Shown here: positions 52,301-62,431 of the stretch, one piece after another
How the letters are laid out: each line of letters starts with the position of its first letter
Numbering within the stretch: the stretch's first letter is position 1
Assembly (NCBI GenBank): GCA_036023115.1
Contig: JAYKKT010000080.1
Location: forward strand, 9,251,501-9,315,500
Reading direction: 5' to 3'
DNA: 64,000 nucleotides
DNA from: Brasenia schreberi
Lineage: Eukaryota > Streptophyta > Magnoliopsida > Nymphaeales > Cabombaceae
The notes under the pieces: generated by a model
Database searches by the model: none
Seen by the model: the letters and a program-made list of their open reading frames with translations, nothing else
What the model was told of the DNA's origin: nothing
Position numbers and translations under genes: made by a program

Positions 52301-55300
52301 TGCACGAATCAAGATCACCAAGTCGCCAAGAGTCAAATAGCATTTAATCATGAATGCCGATCTTTAAGAATAATCAACAAGAGCGGAAGCACATACAAAA
52401 CAAGTCAAAAAGCAGTGTTAGACTGCATACTTTATTCATGTCTTGAAGTGGTTTTTATAGACAACAATATGTACATGAATGATAGAAGAAACAACAAGCA
52501 AAAGGGGAGCAAGAGGTAGTGCTGGCCTTGGCCAGCACTAGCTGTTGGGGCTCCAACGGCTACCAGCCCTTGGAGCTTCCAACGACTTTGGCCAGGGCCA
52601 TGGTGGCCCTGGCCCTCCCTTACACCATGACTTCACGGGCCCGAAGGGCCCATCCTATTACATACATTTACACTTGGTAGTCTCATGTGCACCGTTATTG
52701 ATGGTCATTCTGATTTGTTGTGCTTGTTCCATGTGTTTTTGCGTCACATACATTAGAAAGGCATTATGCTCTTTTTCGTATGCTGATTCTTTGATTTTCA
52801 TTCTTGTTTTGGATAAAATTTAATGATCAAAGTACTTGGTTGGAATGACTTTCCTCCTTGGGTCTCAATCTTGTTTCTGTATTCACGAAAAGCTGATGAA
52901 AAATATTACAATTTCAGTGAGTTCATTATTGATCTCATGGGGGCCCCAGGGACATTAATTCCAGCAGAAATCCCCAGTAGTCATCCTGAAATGTTCCAGT
53001 CAGATATCATGTGCTCAGACACGATTTCTCAAACAATTCAGGAGTTATGTTTGGCTCTTGATACCAGTGGTTCTCATTCAGGAACTAAGGATGAAAGATG
53101 TCAGAAAAGTTCAGATTCTAGTATCTGCCGACCGGCAACAAATTCAGTCTCTTCTGAAGGTGCAATTTGTTGTATAGAACCTGTGCGCAAAGATATTGAT
53201 CTTTATGGAAACAATCGAGCTGATAAATTTGAACATAAAGTTCGAAAGTCTCTTCCTTCCTTCAACAACTCATGCAAAAGCGTAGCCAGCAGAGGAGCAG
53301 AAATTCCTGCTCAAGAGAAGAAAGTTAATGATGTTTCAAAGTATGTGATTAGTGCTGCTCAAAATCCCCAATTTGCACAAAAATTGCATGCTGTGTTATT
53401 AGAAAGTGGGGCATCTCCTCCCCCAGATCTCTTTTCTGACATGAATCTATCTCCAGTAGCAGGCAAGGAACATTATTCTGAACAAAGTAACTCAACAGGA
53501 GAATATTCTCATTGTTTTGGGGGATGTGCATCTTCAGATCATAATATGTTTGTTCTTCCAGTAGCGGGCTTAAAACCAGAAACAGATGGCCAGAGATCCG
53601 TCCAAAAACAACATTCTGATACAGCATACCAGATAATACCTTATGTGGCTAACTCAAGAATGGTCATTCCTGCTTCCAACTTGTGGGAGAGAAAGCTTGA
53701 TGATGATGCTACTGTTGATGATCAAATGGGCCAAACTGATGAGACAGAAAGGGATATTTATCCAGAGTACATTGAAAAGAACATAAAAGAGCATGCAACA
53801 AATGGCAGAGAAATAATAAGAACAAATCAGCATGCTGGTATGGGTTCTTGTAATGGCAAAATCAGCCCAGAGTTTGCAGAGTGGGAAATCCTCTGGGAAG
53901 ATCTTCAAATTGGTGAAAGGATTGGACTTGGTAAGTGATTGATAAAATGCCAATTTTCATCATATAGTTTCCAAGCCTAGACGGCTTCTTATCTTTAGTT
54001 TGTCTATCTATGGAACTATTAATCACATATATGCTAAAATGTCAATTTTCATCATATAGCTTCCAAGCATGAACGATTCTTATCTTTAGTTTGTCTATCT
54101 ATGGATCTATTAATCACAGATATGCTAAAACAATTCTTACCTAATTATTGTCCTTCAATTATGGTTCTTTGTCTATTTTAGCAGTACTTATGCACTTGTT
54201 TGGATTTTTTTTATAAAGTTTTCCTTCAACAATCAGTTTGCTGATACTTGCATGTTTCCTTGTTGGGGTCACTTGGATATACGAGATATCTCTCTTATCG
54301 TTGAAATCCTTGTTTCTATCTGCTTCTATATTTTATCTGACAGTTTTGATCATGCAAACTTATAAGGGACTGCAATTAGCACTTAGCACACTAATGTTTC
54401 ATTGGTTTCAATTTTTAGAACTTGCAAGTTATGTTTTCAATAGCAGTTAGCGGGCTGTTAGCGCTTTGACCCTAATATAGTGGTAGCGGGGATATAGCGG
54501 ATTTAGCGGTATACTATCATTTAAGATTAAAACTAATATATATATATATATATATATATAATGGTTTCTCTAATTTCTAAGAAATATCAAGAAACACATA
54601 ACTACCACATTCATAAATATGAATAAACAAATTCTAAGAAGGCAAAAAATAAATATCATGTGGTATATGCCTGTTTAATCTTTAAATTAAAAAATAAAGA
54701 CATAAATGTTACCAAGTTATTCTAAGTAGAAGAATTAAAAGGAACTAATATATTATACTCATATGTTTAAGTACGATCCAATCTAATTTGAGCAACAAAC
54801 TATACTTACCTGCAGAAAAATAAGATAATGTTAGGACGAAAAAAATTGGATCTTCAAGATGCACAAAAAATATAACACCCATGGCCCACCAAAAAAATCA
54901 CATAATATAACATGTTCAAAATATAACATCCACCAAATAACCAAAATATCTATAGTATTTTGAAGCAACATCAAATATAACAACTTAACAAGTACTTATT
55001 TTTGAAATTGATTTTTTTATTTATTTTGAAGATCTTTGATTTTGTCAACACTCATTTCAGTTCCATCGGCTATAAACACATATGAATCATACTTGTTTTG
55101 TGTGCAATTCCTTAAAAGTTTTTCTTCATGTCATATGAAAAGAAACTCTAGAATCGAGTAACCAAGATTTTGTGCCTATGGTTCCATTACAGCTAGTAGA
55201 ACAAACTTCTCCAATGAATAAGCTTCCTTTCCTATGCTCTTCAAGTTGCTTTATTTTGTTTTGGAGTTCATAGAGACCAAGAGCTTTTTTTCCTTCTCCC

Positions 55301-56139
55301 TCGATTGCGACAACTTTGTTCTTTAATTTTGGAGAAAATTTAAATACATGACTTGGTTTCTTACAATAAAAACAAATTACCTCCTTTGTGGTGGGCTGCC
55401 CATTTGTCTTAAAATGTGGAGGTCAATAGGGCTTGACGTTTGCTCCTGGTTTGGATGTTGATAGTATAGAGTCTCTTTGAGTTTTTGCTTTCCTCAAATT
55501 TCTGAGAAGCTGATAGACAAAATCTTCATTTTATTCACATTGCCTTATGTCAAGACAATGTGGATTCTTTTTCTCATATCCACAAAGTTAATTCCAAATA
55601 TTAGAATACTCTTTATAAAATTCACTAATATTTTTATCTCCTTGTCTTAAGGTCATAAGTTTATCTCTAAGGGCCACTCTGTGAGCTACATCACTCTTTA
55701 TATGGCTTCTTTTAAGATAATCCCACGTTTCTCTATCATTTGTAAAATCTGCTAGTCTCTTACATGCTCATTAATAGTGTTAATGAGGATCCATAGAACG
55801 GTTCTATGTCCTCTCTCATATTCTTCCATTTATTCTATACTTGAATCAATAGCGGCAGCAGGTGGCAGCGGCGGTGGCGGGTAGTAGTCCTTCTAACAGT
55901 CAAGTGTGTTTATGGATGCTTACGTGCTTCTGCATACATGGTGTTCAATTATGTGGAGATCTGTACCTTTTGGTCATCTACTTTTTGATTCATCATCTCT
56001 ATCTATTGTTACTTCATTGTCTTATTTGTTTGTAACTGCTCACAAATATATTCTGCGTATAGTATGAATATAATTTAATGTCATTTCTATGCATTCAGGT
56101 TCTTATGGAGAGGTTTACCATGCAGAGTGGAATGGCACT
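32472..56139 (+). CDS. Raf-like MAPKKK of the EDR1/SIS8 class (3' partial, 5 exons visible)
   Basis: Serine/threonine kinase of the plant Raf-like MAPKKK group, acting in stress and sugar/salt signalling (family knowledge). Exons: 32472-32900, 35170-35610, 52046-52149, 52918-53930, 56099-56139, with GT-AG borders and consistent phases, giving 676 residues. The start [15 protein letters not shown] is typical of this group. An EDR1/CTR1-type regulatory domain spans about residues 86-345: [13 protein letters not shown], then the exon 2 block ending [10 protein letters not shown], then [13 protein letters not shown], then [16 protein letters not shown] long low-complexity region follows, and the kinase domain begins with [17 protein letters not shown] joined to [13 protein letters not shown], the glycine loop. 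The remaining kinase exons lie beyond base 64000, so the last intron is at least 7.9 kb. Introns 1-5 all carry transposon insertions, yet no coding lesion is seen. Confidence 0.93.
33778..34982. mobile_element. Non-autonomous hAT in intron 1 of the kinase gene
   Basis: Inverted ends CAATGTTATAAATA (33778) and CTTATAACATTG (to 34982), flanked by near-identical 8-bp sequences GTTTGAAC (33770-33777) and CTTTGAAC (34983-34990), 7 of 8 matching. CGTATC/GATACG motifs lie just inside both ends, linking it to the hAT family in the CBL10 intron. It has no transposase. Its interior was hit by an RTE LINE fragment (34238-34866). Confidence 0.85.
34238..34866 (+). mobile_element. RTE-type LINE, 5'-truncated, with perfect 18-bp target duplication (copy B)
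   Basis: Contains the C-terminal part of the RTE ORF ([20 protein letters not shown], 34490-34550) and the 3' end with CTTAGTTGTTGTTGTTTG. The 18 bp TAATGATTTTTTAGAAAA occur on both sides (34220-34237 and 34867-34884), the product of target-primed reverse transcription. About 28 bp of filler (34238-34265) precede recognisable RTE sequence. It sits inside the non-autonomous hAT, so it is the younger insertion. Confidence 0.9.
36435..39418 (+). mobile_element. RTE-type LINE, nearly complete (copy C)
   Basis: Endonuclease plus reverse transcriptase, ending in a GTT-repeat tail rather than poly(A), as in plant RTE elements. Flanking direct repeats TGTGTTTATCTCT...CTTT at 36414-36434 and 39419-39437 differ by a 2-bp indel and mark the insertion site. 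Relative to copy E, which has more 5' sequence, it lacks the first part of the 5' UTR. It lies in intron 2 of the kinase gene, in the sense orientation. Confidence 0.92.
36500..39381 (+). pseudogene. RTE endonuclease-reverse transcriptase ORF, three visible lesions
   Basis: The AP-endonuclease-like domain comes first: [20 protein letters not shown], then [18 protein letters not shown] and the terminal [11 protein letters not shown]. It is in one frame to a stop at 37265-37267, where the other copies keep a Trp codon. A 1-bp deletion near 37436 shifts frame. The linker and reverse transcriptase then continue, interrupted by one TAA at 37810-37812 that replaces a Tyr codon. RT motifs include [45 protein letters not shown] and the catalytic FADD (38608-38619), ending [16 protein letters not shown] and [11 protein letters not shown]. 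Sister frames in other copies are far more damaged, so this is the least decayed complete copy in the window. Confidence 0.9.
39483..39900 (-). repeat. LTR, probably the 3' LTR of an antisense element
   Basis: Starts TGTGTAAG and ends TTAACACA, about 418 bp. Its left three quarters align with 46355-46700. To the right, CCTCAAACTTACGG reads on the minus strand as a purine-rich tract just upstream of the LTR, as expected of a polypurine tract. Taken with the LTR plus primer-binding site at 46342-46700, it defines an antisense LTR element of about 7.2 kb with later LINE insertions. Confidence 0.65.
40174..40959 (+). mobile_element. RTE-type LINE, 5'-truncated, with about 50-bp duplication (copy D)
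   Basis: Begins inside the RT domain ([16 protein letters not shown]) with the catalytic FADD retained, has an internal deletion after RKLEL, and then keeps an open C-terminal frame (40312-40929). It ends in a GTT tail. Flanking sequences 40124-40173 and 40960-41008, starting AATAGTTG and ending CACACTAT, are near copies of each other, an unusually long target duplication. Coding sequence is nearly identical to copy C. Confidence 0.88.
41446..44632 (+). mobile_element. RTE-type LINE, longest copy, decayed (copy E)
   Basis: Flanked by a 28-bp duplication (41418-41445 and 44633-44660, one mismatch), so its limits are firm: about 3.19 kb. It shows more 5' leader than copy C, including a repeated GAATGTAGTGAA motif (41641 and 41722). 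Endonuclease ([15 protein letters not shown], near 42220) and RT ([12 protein letters not shown] near 43535, [12 protein letters not shown] near 43705) are present, but the catalytic motif reads FVDD instead of FADD and many stops and frameshifts occur. It is inserted in the antisense LTR element's internal region. Confidence 0.9.
45130..45440. repeat. 179-bp-spaced tandem duplication
   Basis: The segment starting ACATTGACTCATCTCCAACC (45150) recurs with changes at 45329 (ACATTGACTAATCTCCAATC). The shared stretch extends through AATAACCAACAACATGA and CACCTTAATCACAAAGG. Confidence 0.8.
46342..46700 (-). repeat. 5' LTR with primer-binding site (antisense element)
   Basis: GGTTGTGATACCA (46342-46354) reads on the minus strand TGGTATCACAACC, close to the initiator-Met tRNA complement TGGTATCAGAGCC. 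It is followed at 46355 by sequence aligned with the LTR at 39485 onward (AAGAAAAC, then AGTCACTTGAGGAATCCCAA). The outer end is diverged and could not be placed exactly. Confidence 0.65.
46701..47473. other. Intronic sequence of the kinase gene without recognised element
   Basis: Moderately AT-rich sequence with a CT/CA microsatellite near 47240. It contains a perfect 28-bp tandem duplication at 46922-46949 and 46950-46977 starting GATGCCAACTTCATGG. Otherwise nothing is recognised. Confidence 0.5.
47474..47775 (+). repeat. 5' LTR of the cyclophilin-carrying element
   Basis: Begins TGTTGAAGAACATG and ends TTTTCCA. It contains a TATATAAGAG-like TATA region (47600-47610), a GA run near 47655 and a T/C-rich tail, as expected of an LTR with U3-R-U5. 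Confidence 0.85.
47779..47791 (+). other. Primer-binding site (initiator Met tRNA)
   Basis: TGGTATCAGAGCC, three bases after the LTR end; it is the standard complement of plant initiator methionine tRNA 3' end. Confidence 0.9.
47905..48451 (+). pseudogene. Intronless cyclophilin (peptidyl-prolyl isomerase) copy, broken
   Basis: Translation of the plus strand gives [20 protein letters not shown], then [62 protein letters not shown] and [14 protein letters not shown]. This is a complete cyclophilin fold of the plant ER-lumenal/secretory type (CYP20-1-like), missing the signal peptide. The catalytic Arg of [11 protein letters not shown] is kept. Lesions: TGA at 47993-47995 and 48038-48040 (both where related proteins have Arg), a 1-bp insertion near 48001-48005, and TAA at 48281-48283 (Gln expected). 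The coding stretch has no introns, and a 3' UTR-like segment follows to about 48610. No poly(A) run separates it from the retrotransposon. Confidence 0.9.
48611..49110 (+). repeat. Spacer with repeated CCATCTTCT motif
   Basis: AATTCCATCTTCTA or close variants recur at about 48640, 48731, 48851, 48905 and 48998, each followed or preceded by GA-rich GAAGAAAGAGAG stretches. The first two repeats share about 40 bp. This lies between the cyclophilin and the polypurine tract and belongs to the retrotransposon. Confidence 0.7.
49126..49441 (+). repeat. 3' LTR of the cyclophilin-carrying element
   Basis: Begins TGTTGAAGAATATA and ends ATTTTTCA, aligned with the 5' LTR throughout and differing by scattered substitutions and a longer GA run. 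Confidence 0.85.
49840..51384 (+). mobile_element. RTE-type LINE, internally deleted (copy F)
   Basis: Begins at the end of the endonuclease (AGTGGCTTATCACAAAC), goes through the linker (to about 50590), then skips the RT core and resumes at [14 protein letters not shown] (about 50608) to the C-terminus and GTT tail at 51384. Many stops. No matching target duplication was found. Confidence 0.85.
51385..52045 (+). other. End of kinase-gene intron 2
   Basis: Unique-looking sequence rich in T, ending in the acceptor GAAATTGTAG before exon 3. No element recognised. Confidence 0.6.
52260..52672. repeat. Solo LTR with perfect 5-bp target duplication
   Basis: Starts TGTAAATATTTG and ends ATACATTTACA, flanked by CTTGG on both sides (52255-52259 and 52673-52677). 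Its right third, with GGGCCCATCCTATTACAT, resembles the LTR at 39483-39900, so it is a diverged member of the same family. Minus orientation by that comparison. Intron 3 of the kinase gene. Confidence 0.88.
53943..54126. repeat. 92-bp tandem duplication just after exon 4
   Basis: Two adjacent copies (about 53943-54034 and 54035-54126), each with CAATTTTCATCATATAG and TTAGTTTGTCTATCTATGGA, a few substitutions apart. Confidence 0.9.
54434..54984. mobile_element. AGCGG-type repeat (copy 2)
   Basis: Starts TTTTCAATAGCAGTTAGCGG, has several AGCGG motifs, a TA run, then TCTCTAATTTCTAAGAAATA, in the same order as copy 1 at 11808. A copia fragment begins at its right side. Confidence 0.5.
54985..55898 (-). 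mobile_element. Copia deletion derivative (gag/protease region)
   Basis: Minus-strand copy of the same family as 57194-63650: aligned with 58500-59400 (TTTTTGAAATTGATTTTTTT, then GTTCCATCGGCTATAAACAC, then the zinc-knuckle and gag region). It ends abruptly in about 45 bp of LTR (GGCAGCAGGTGGCAGCGG to CTTCTAACA, 55851-55898), so gag sequence is joined directly to the LTR edge with everything between deleted. Confidence 0.75.
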
Positions 56140-57193
56140 GTAAGTTACTTTCTTGATAATTTATATTGCTGTCCCAGCTGCTTGTTCTTTTAGCATGGGT
56201 GTTGGCATTTTTTCTTGAGGCGTATGTAATAAGGAAAGATAAACGAAGTGTCAATAGTAGAGCCATCTGTTTTCTATCTATTTTTACGACAAAGCTACTC
56301 TATGTGGATAGGAGGCAAATTTGGCCTTACGACCACTTGCTCTAGGTGTTACAATAGATCCAATCTAGAACTGCAATTCATGGAGCATAGTTGAGCATCA
56401 CAAATCATGATGACACGATATATGCTGAAAACATGGCATACTCAAGCAGTTTGATTATAAAACCCATCAAAACCATGCTTTCACCCACACTAGGTAGGTA
56501 AGCTACATTGGCATTTTGCTACCATTTATCGGAGAACGTGTATCTGAAATGAATTGTGTTGAATGATAAATGATATGAAGAGTCCTAATGCTTCTGTCTG
56601 ACCCTTTTCATGAGTCACATTTTATCATCACCCTTTCTTGAAAATGATATGCCTTTTTCTCAAGCTCCTCACCGTATTCATATGTTGGTTTGAATTCTTG
56701 TTTGAATATATCTGCAAAGATTTCGATTTGGTGCTAAGTAATTATAAATAAAATGTTTGCCTGATAGAAATGTGGCATGCTGTGCTTCACTAGGTATCCA
56801 TTGTGGGAGTTGGCCCTGTCAATGCTAAAATAGCCTTGTATCTCTAGTTAGAATACACTTATCTTTTATAGTGTATGGTTATAATGGATTAATTATAAAC
56901 ATAAGTCATACAACTTCTTTCCTGTTAGAAATATGGAAAAGCCTAATGTCTAGCCATGCTTTCGGTAGCAGTTTAGTAGGGAGATAATGACTCAGCCCTC
57001 TAGACCTCAAGTGTTAGTGGGGTATGAGGGAGATGCAGTGAGTGTCGTTGTTGTTGTACATGTTATTACATATGTTGGTACCTGCATATATATCCAAAAT
57101 GTGTTTAGTTGCAAAACAATGTAATTTTAAAACATAGGTCATGCAGTTTGTTTCCTGTTAGAAACATGGAAATGCATGGAGTCTACCTATGTT
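56140..57193 (+). other. Kinase-gene intron 5, first part, with local duplication
   Basis: Begins with donor GTAAGT. Contains a duplicated block: CTTTCCTGTTAGAAATATGG at about 56916 recurs as TTTCCTGTTAGAAACATGG at about 57151, followed by similar sequence continuing after the LTR element at 63656. No gene. Confidence 0.6.
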
Positions 57194-57612
57194 TGTAATG
57201 AAGATCGGCCTCTCTCGATCTTGATAGCCACACGAAGTGCCTCAAGCACTTCACCAAGAATCAGTCCAACTGTGCCTTAAACACCAAATTGCACAACATA
57301 AACACTCTTAAGAAAGAACACTTTATTATCAAGGCAAAGCACCACGACTTGATATTACAAGAGTGAAGAGGAGGTATTTAAAGACAATGGAAGGTAGAGT
57401 ACAATACGAAGATAGAGCAGGAAAAAGGAAAGAGAGAGGAAGAAAGAGGGCCAACACCCAACAACTAGTGTGCTGGCCTAGCCCAACGACTAAAAAATCT
57501 AGCCGTTGGGCTGTTGGCTGCTGGCCAGCTGCAATAGCTGGCCCAACAGCTGGCAGCATGTGATGACAGCAGCAGGTGGCGGCAGTGGCGGGCAAGAGTC
57601 TTTCTTCTAACA
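57194..57612 (-). repeat. 3' LTR of the copia element
   Basis: Left LTR in the window, 419 bp, TG...CA ends, preceded by ATGTT. The polypurine tract (minus strand) follows at 57613-57627. Confidence 0.9.
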
Positions 57613-59073
57613 CCCTCCCTCAAACTTAAAGAGGAACAATTAACAATTTGGTCTTAAGTTATTAAAGCCGAGGTGCTTAAAGAGCTTTAGTGAATGTATC
57701 AGTAAGTTGATACCCAGTTTGAACATAATGGAGATTAAGATTTCCTTGGAATGACTTTAACCCAAAGAGTCTTTGGAACATTAATAGATATTAGTAGGTT
57801 AGGGCAATTTCAACAGTGTCTATGCTTTCGTTCAACCATACAATTTTGCTGAGGAGCCCTAGCACAAGATGTCTGATGAATTATCTCATTTTGTTTAAGA
57901 TAATTTTCAAAATCTCTTGAAATAAATTCACCACTAGAATCATATCTAAACACTTTAATGTTAACATCAAATTGATTTTTAATCAAATTATGAATAATCA
58001 TAATTTTTAAACACTTTAGACTTAGCTTTCAAAAGATACACCCATGTGTATCTGGTAAAGTCGACGATGAAAATAACATAGTAGGTACCCCCCTTTTGAC
58101 AAGATTGGAACGGGTTCCCAAACATGAGAATGAATTATATCAAAAGGTTTGCTTGAGGTAGACATTCTTTGTGAAAATGGAGGATATTTCATTTCTCCAA
58201 AAGCACAATCCTTACAAAAAAAGTCTTTAACATTTTTGATTCCAATATAATGACATTCATACAATTTTTGAACATTGAAATGGCCAAGTCTTTTATGCCA
58301 TAGAAGAACATCTTTAGTTGTTTTATTACGTTGTTCAAGATTTTGATAATGCAAATAGTCCATTACATGGAGTCCTCCTTTTCTACGACCATATCCAATC
58401 ACCTTCTTCGTTAGGCGATCCTATAAAATACAATTGTTTGATAAGAAGCTGACTATACAACCATTGTCAGATATTTGTGAAACTGAAAAAATATTTAAAT
58501 TTAACTTTAGAACCAAACTTATTTTTGAAATTGATTTTTTTTTATTTTGAAGATCTCCGATTCTATCAACACTCATTTTAGTTCCATCGGCTATAAACAC
58601 ATGAATCATATTTGTTTTGTGTGCAATTCCTTAAATGTCTTTCTTCACATGTCATATGAAAAGAAGCTCTGGAATCGAGTAACCAAGATTTCGTACATGT
58701 GGTTCTGTTAGAGCTGGTAGAACAAACTGCTCCAATGAATGCACTTCCTTTTATCTGTTCTTCAAGTTGCTTTATTTTGTTTTGGAGTTCACAGAGAGCA
58801 AGAGTTTCTTTTACTTCTCCCTCAACGACAACTTTGTTCTTTAATTTTGAACAAAATTTAAACACATGACTTGGTTTCTTACAATAAAAACAAATTTACT
58901 CCTTTGTAGTAGGATGCCCATTTGTCTTAAAATGTGGAGGTTGATAGAACCTGACATTTGCTCCTGATCTGGATGTTGATAGTATATAGTATCTTTGAGT
59001 TTTTACTTCCTTTATCTTGGTTTTTGCCATTTGTAAATCGGTCATAACTTCTTCTTTTGAAGGGAATGATTTT

Positions 59074-59405
59074 CTATGAATGAGACTGACTCTCAGTCCT
59101 ATGAATTCTTCCCTCAAACTTATGAGAAACTAATAGACAAAATCTTCATGGTGTTCGCATTGCGTTATGTCAAGACAATGTGTACACTTTTTCTCATTTC
59201 AACGAAGTTGATTCCAAATATTAGAAAATTCTATATAAAATTCACTAATGTTATTATCTCCTTGTCTTATAAAGGGAGTGGTTTTTTATGAATGAGACTG
59301 ACTCTCAGTCCTTGAATTCTTCCCTCAAACTTCTAAGAAACTGATAGACAAAATCTTCATTTTGTTCGGATTGCCCTATGTGAAGACGATGCATACACTT
59401 TTTCT
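59074..59405 (-). repeat. About 210-bp tandem duplication in gag region
   Basis: TATGAATGAGACTGACTCTC starts at 59075 and again at 59288. The second copy repeats the following ACAAAATCTTCAT and TACACTTTTTCTCAT and stops where RTE copy G begins. Confidence 0.85.
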
Positions 59406-59410
59406 CATAT

Positions 59411-62400
59411 CCATTAGAGAAAAAGCAAGGGAGATTGAGGATACAAGTTTTAAATTTTGGTACTCATGAAAGGAAAAAGCTCAAAATGGAGTTGGTATTA
59501 TCATAAATAAAGATTTAAAGGATAGTATAGTAGACATACAAGGATATTGTGACTGAATCATGATGATGAAATTAGTTAGGAGTAGAGGTTTTGAATATAG
59601 TTTGATGTTATACACCCAAGATAGTATAAAGATAACTTTTTGAGTAGAGTTAGCTAAGGCGATTTAAAGAATTCCACAAAGGGAGATGATTTGTTCAGGA
59701 GGAGACTTAAATGAACATGTCGGTAAAGAGACATTAGGATATCAAGGTATTGATGTAAACTTTGGTTTTGGGGATATAAATATGGAAGGTAGGGAGATTT
59801 TAAATTTTGCTATGGCATTTGATCTCTATATAGTCAATACAATCTTCAAAAAACATGATGAACAATTATTACTTATAAGAGTGGCTTATTAGAAACACAA
59901 ATTGATTATTTTGTTTGTAGGAAAAAAGATTGATCATGTTGTAAAGATTGCAAGGAAATTCTATGAGAAAGCTTAACTACCCAATGTCGACTTTTAGTTA
60001 TGGATTTAGAGGTAAAAAAGTGGACAAAGAAGAAAAGAGTGTATCATGCTATTCAGACTAAATTGCGGAACCTCAAAAGCGAGAAAAAGAGGTATATTTA
60101 ATCAGAAAGTCCTTCAAGGAGATGCTTGAAATTATGTTGGTACACCTTGTGATATGTGAAACAATATGACTATACATATTAGGAAACTGGCGAAAGATGT
60201 ATTAGGTGAATCTAACTATCTAAGAGAGGTGTAACAACACAAAAAGAAGCTTGGTGGTGAAGTGAAGTGGTGTAAGATAAAATCAAGGCAAAGAGGGCAT
60301 GCTACAAATTACATTATGTTAAGAAGACTAATGAAACTGTAGAGGCTTATAAGAAAGCAAAGAAAGAAGGAAAAAATGTTGTCAGTAAAGCAAAAGCTAA
60401 AATTTGGGAGGATTTATATAAAAAGTTCAACTCAAAAGTGGGTGAAAGAAATATTTTTAGGATAGCTAAGGTAGAGATAAGGAAACTAACGATCTTAATT
60501 TTCTTAGATGCATCGTTGACGAGAATGAGAAAATTCTAGTGGCAAATGATGATATAAAAATAGATGGAAAAACTATTTTTATAAGCTTTTTAATGAAAAT
60601 AAAGATGTTAGTATTAGCTTAGAAAAGTTAGCTAAATCATAAAAGTATATAAATCACAATTTCTATTGACGTATTCAAAAGAATGAAGCCAAAGATACTC
60701 TTAAACATATGAAGGGTGGTAAATTTATAGGACTAAAGAATATTCCTATAGAAGTTTGGAAAATTCTGAAAGAGACAAAAATCACTTAACTCATAAGACT
60801 ATTTAATAAAATATAGAAAAATCAAAAGATGCTCGAGGAATGAAGAGTGAGTACACTTATACCCATATATAAAAACAAGGGAGACATTCAGAATTGTGTG
60901 AATTATCGGGGTATCAAGTTAATGAGCCATACTACAAAATTATGAAAAATTATCGAACATAGGTTAAGACAAGTATCGAGTACAATAAAGCACCAATTTG
61001 GATTCATGCTAGGCAGATATACTATCGAAGCGATTCACCTTTTGAGACGTCTTATGAAACATTTTAGAGTAAAAAAAAAAGACCTTCACATGATATTTAT
61101 TGATCTAGAAAAAGTTTACGATAGGGTACCAAAGGATTTTTTGGAGAACCTTGAAAAACAGAGGTATCCCGTTGACATACATAAAACTTATAATAGATGT
61201 GTATGGTGAAGACTCACGAAGGAATGACAAATTTCTTTGAAGTTAAAAATAGTTACATCAAGAATCAACTTTAAGTCCATACTTATTTATAATGGTACTT
61301 GATGAGTTAATAAAACATATTCAACATGATATATGTTATCTGGAGATGATATTGTGTTAGTGGAGGAGTCTAAGGACAAAGTTAATAGAAAATTAGAACT
61401 ATGGAGAGAAACATTATAAAGTTTGATAATTTTTATAGAGACATGTACGAGGGTGCAATGTGTGAGGACTCAAAAACATGTGTGAGGACTCATGAAGGAA
61501 TGACAGACATCTTTGAAGTTAATATTGGGTTACATCAAGGATCAACTTTAAGTCCATACTTATTTATAATGGTGATTGATGAGTTAACAAAACATATTCA
61601 AGATGAAGTGCTTTGGTGTATGTTATTTGTAGATGACATTGTGTTAGTGGAAGAGTCTAAGGAAAAAGTTAATAGAAAATTGGAACTATGGAGAGAAGCA
61701 TTAGAAAGCAAAGGCCTCCGACTTAGTAGAACAAAGACAGAATATATGGAATGTAAGTTTGATCATTTGGTTACTTCAGAGGACATAGGAATTCAAATTG
61801 GCACACATTGCATCTCCCAAAAGGAAAGTTTTGAATACCTAGGGTCAATTTTTTAGAGTGATGGAAGAATTGATGGAGATGTTACTCATAGAATTAATGA
61901 TGTTTGGTTAAAATAGAGAGGAGCATCAGGTATTCTTTGTGATAAGAAGATACCATTAAAGTTAAAAGGTAAATATTATAGAGAAGCAATTAGGCCTGTC
62001 ATGTTTTATGGTTCTGAGTGTTGGGCAGTTAATCATCAACATGTACAAAAGATGTCTGTGACAGAAATGAAGATGTTGAGATGGATGAGTGGTCATACAA
62101 GAAAAGACCGTATACATAATGAGGTTATTAGAAACAAATTAGGAGTGGCACCAATAGAGAATAAAATGAGAGAATATCGTTTAAGATGGTTTGGACATAT
62201 AGAAAGAAGATCAAAAGAAGAACTTGTAAGAAGGTATGAAAAACTAAATTTGGAAAGTATTAAAAGAGGTAGAGGACGACCACAAAAGTGTTGGAAAGAA
62301 ACAATAAAGAATGATCTAGCTTATTGTGAGTTAACTTCTAACATAACACATGATAGAGCTCTTTGGAAACAAAGAATCCATGTAGCCGACCCCGTTTAGT

Positions 62401-62431
62401 ATGGGAAAAGGCTTAGTTGTTGTTGTTGTTG
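59411..62431 (+). mobile_element. RTE-type LINE, decayed (copy G)
   Basis: Starts inside the endonuclease (5' truncated). Contains GGDLNEHVGKETLGYQG (about 59697), the linker, RT pieces with FIDLEKVYDRVP (about 61098) and a partly duplicated [12 protein letters not shown] region (61245-61560), then [13 protein letters not shown] (FVDD, not FADD) and an open C-terminus (62001-62399). It ends in a GTT tail. The RT region around 61200-61500 seems rearranged, with a repeated CAAAAACATGTGTGAGGACT-like stretch. Confidence 0.88.
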
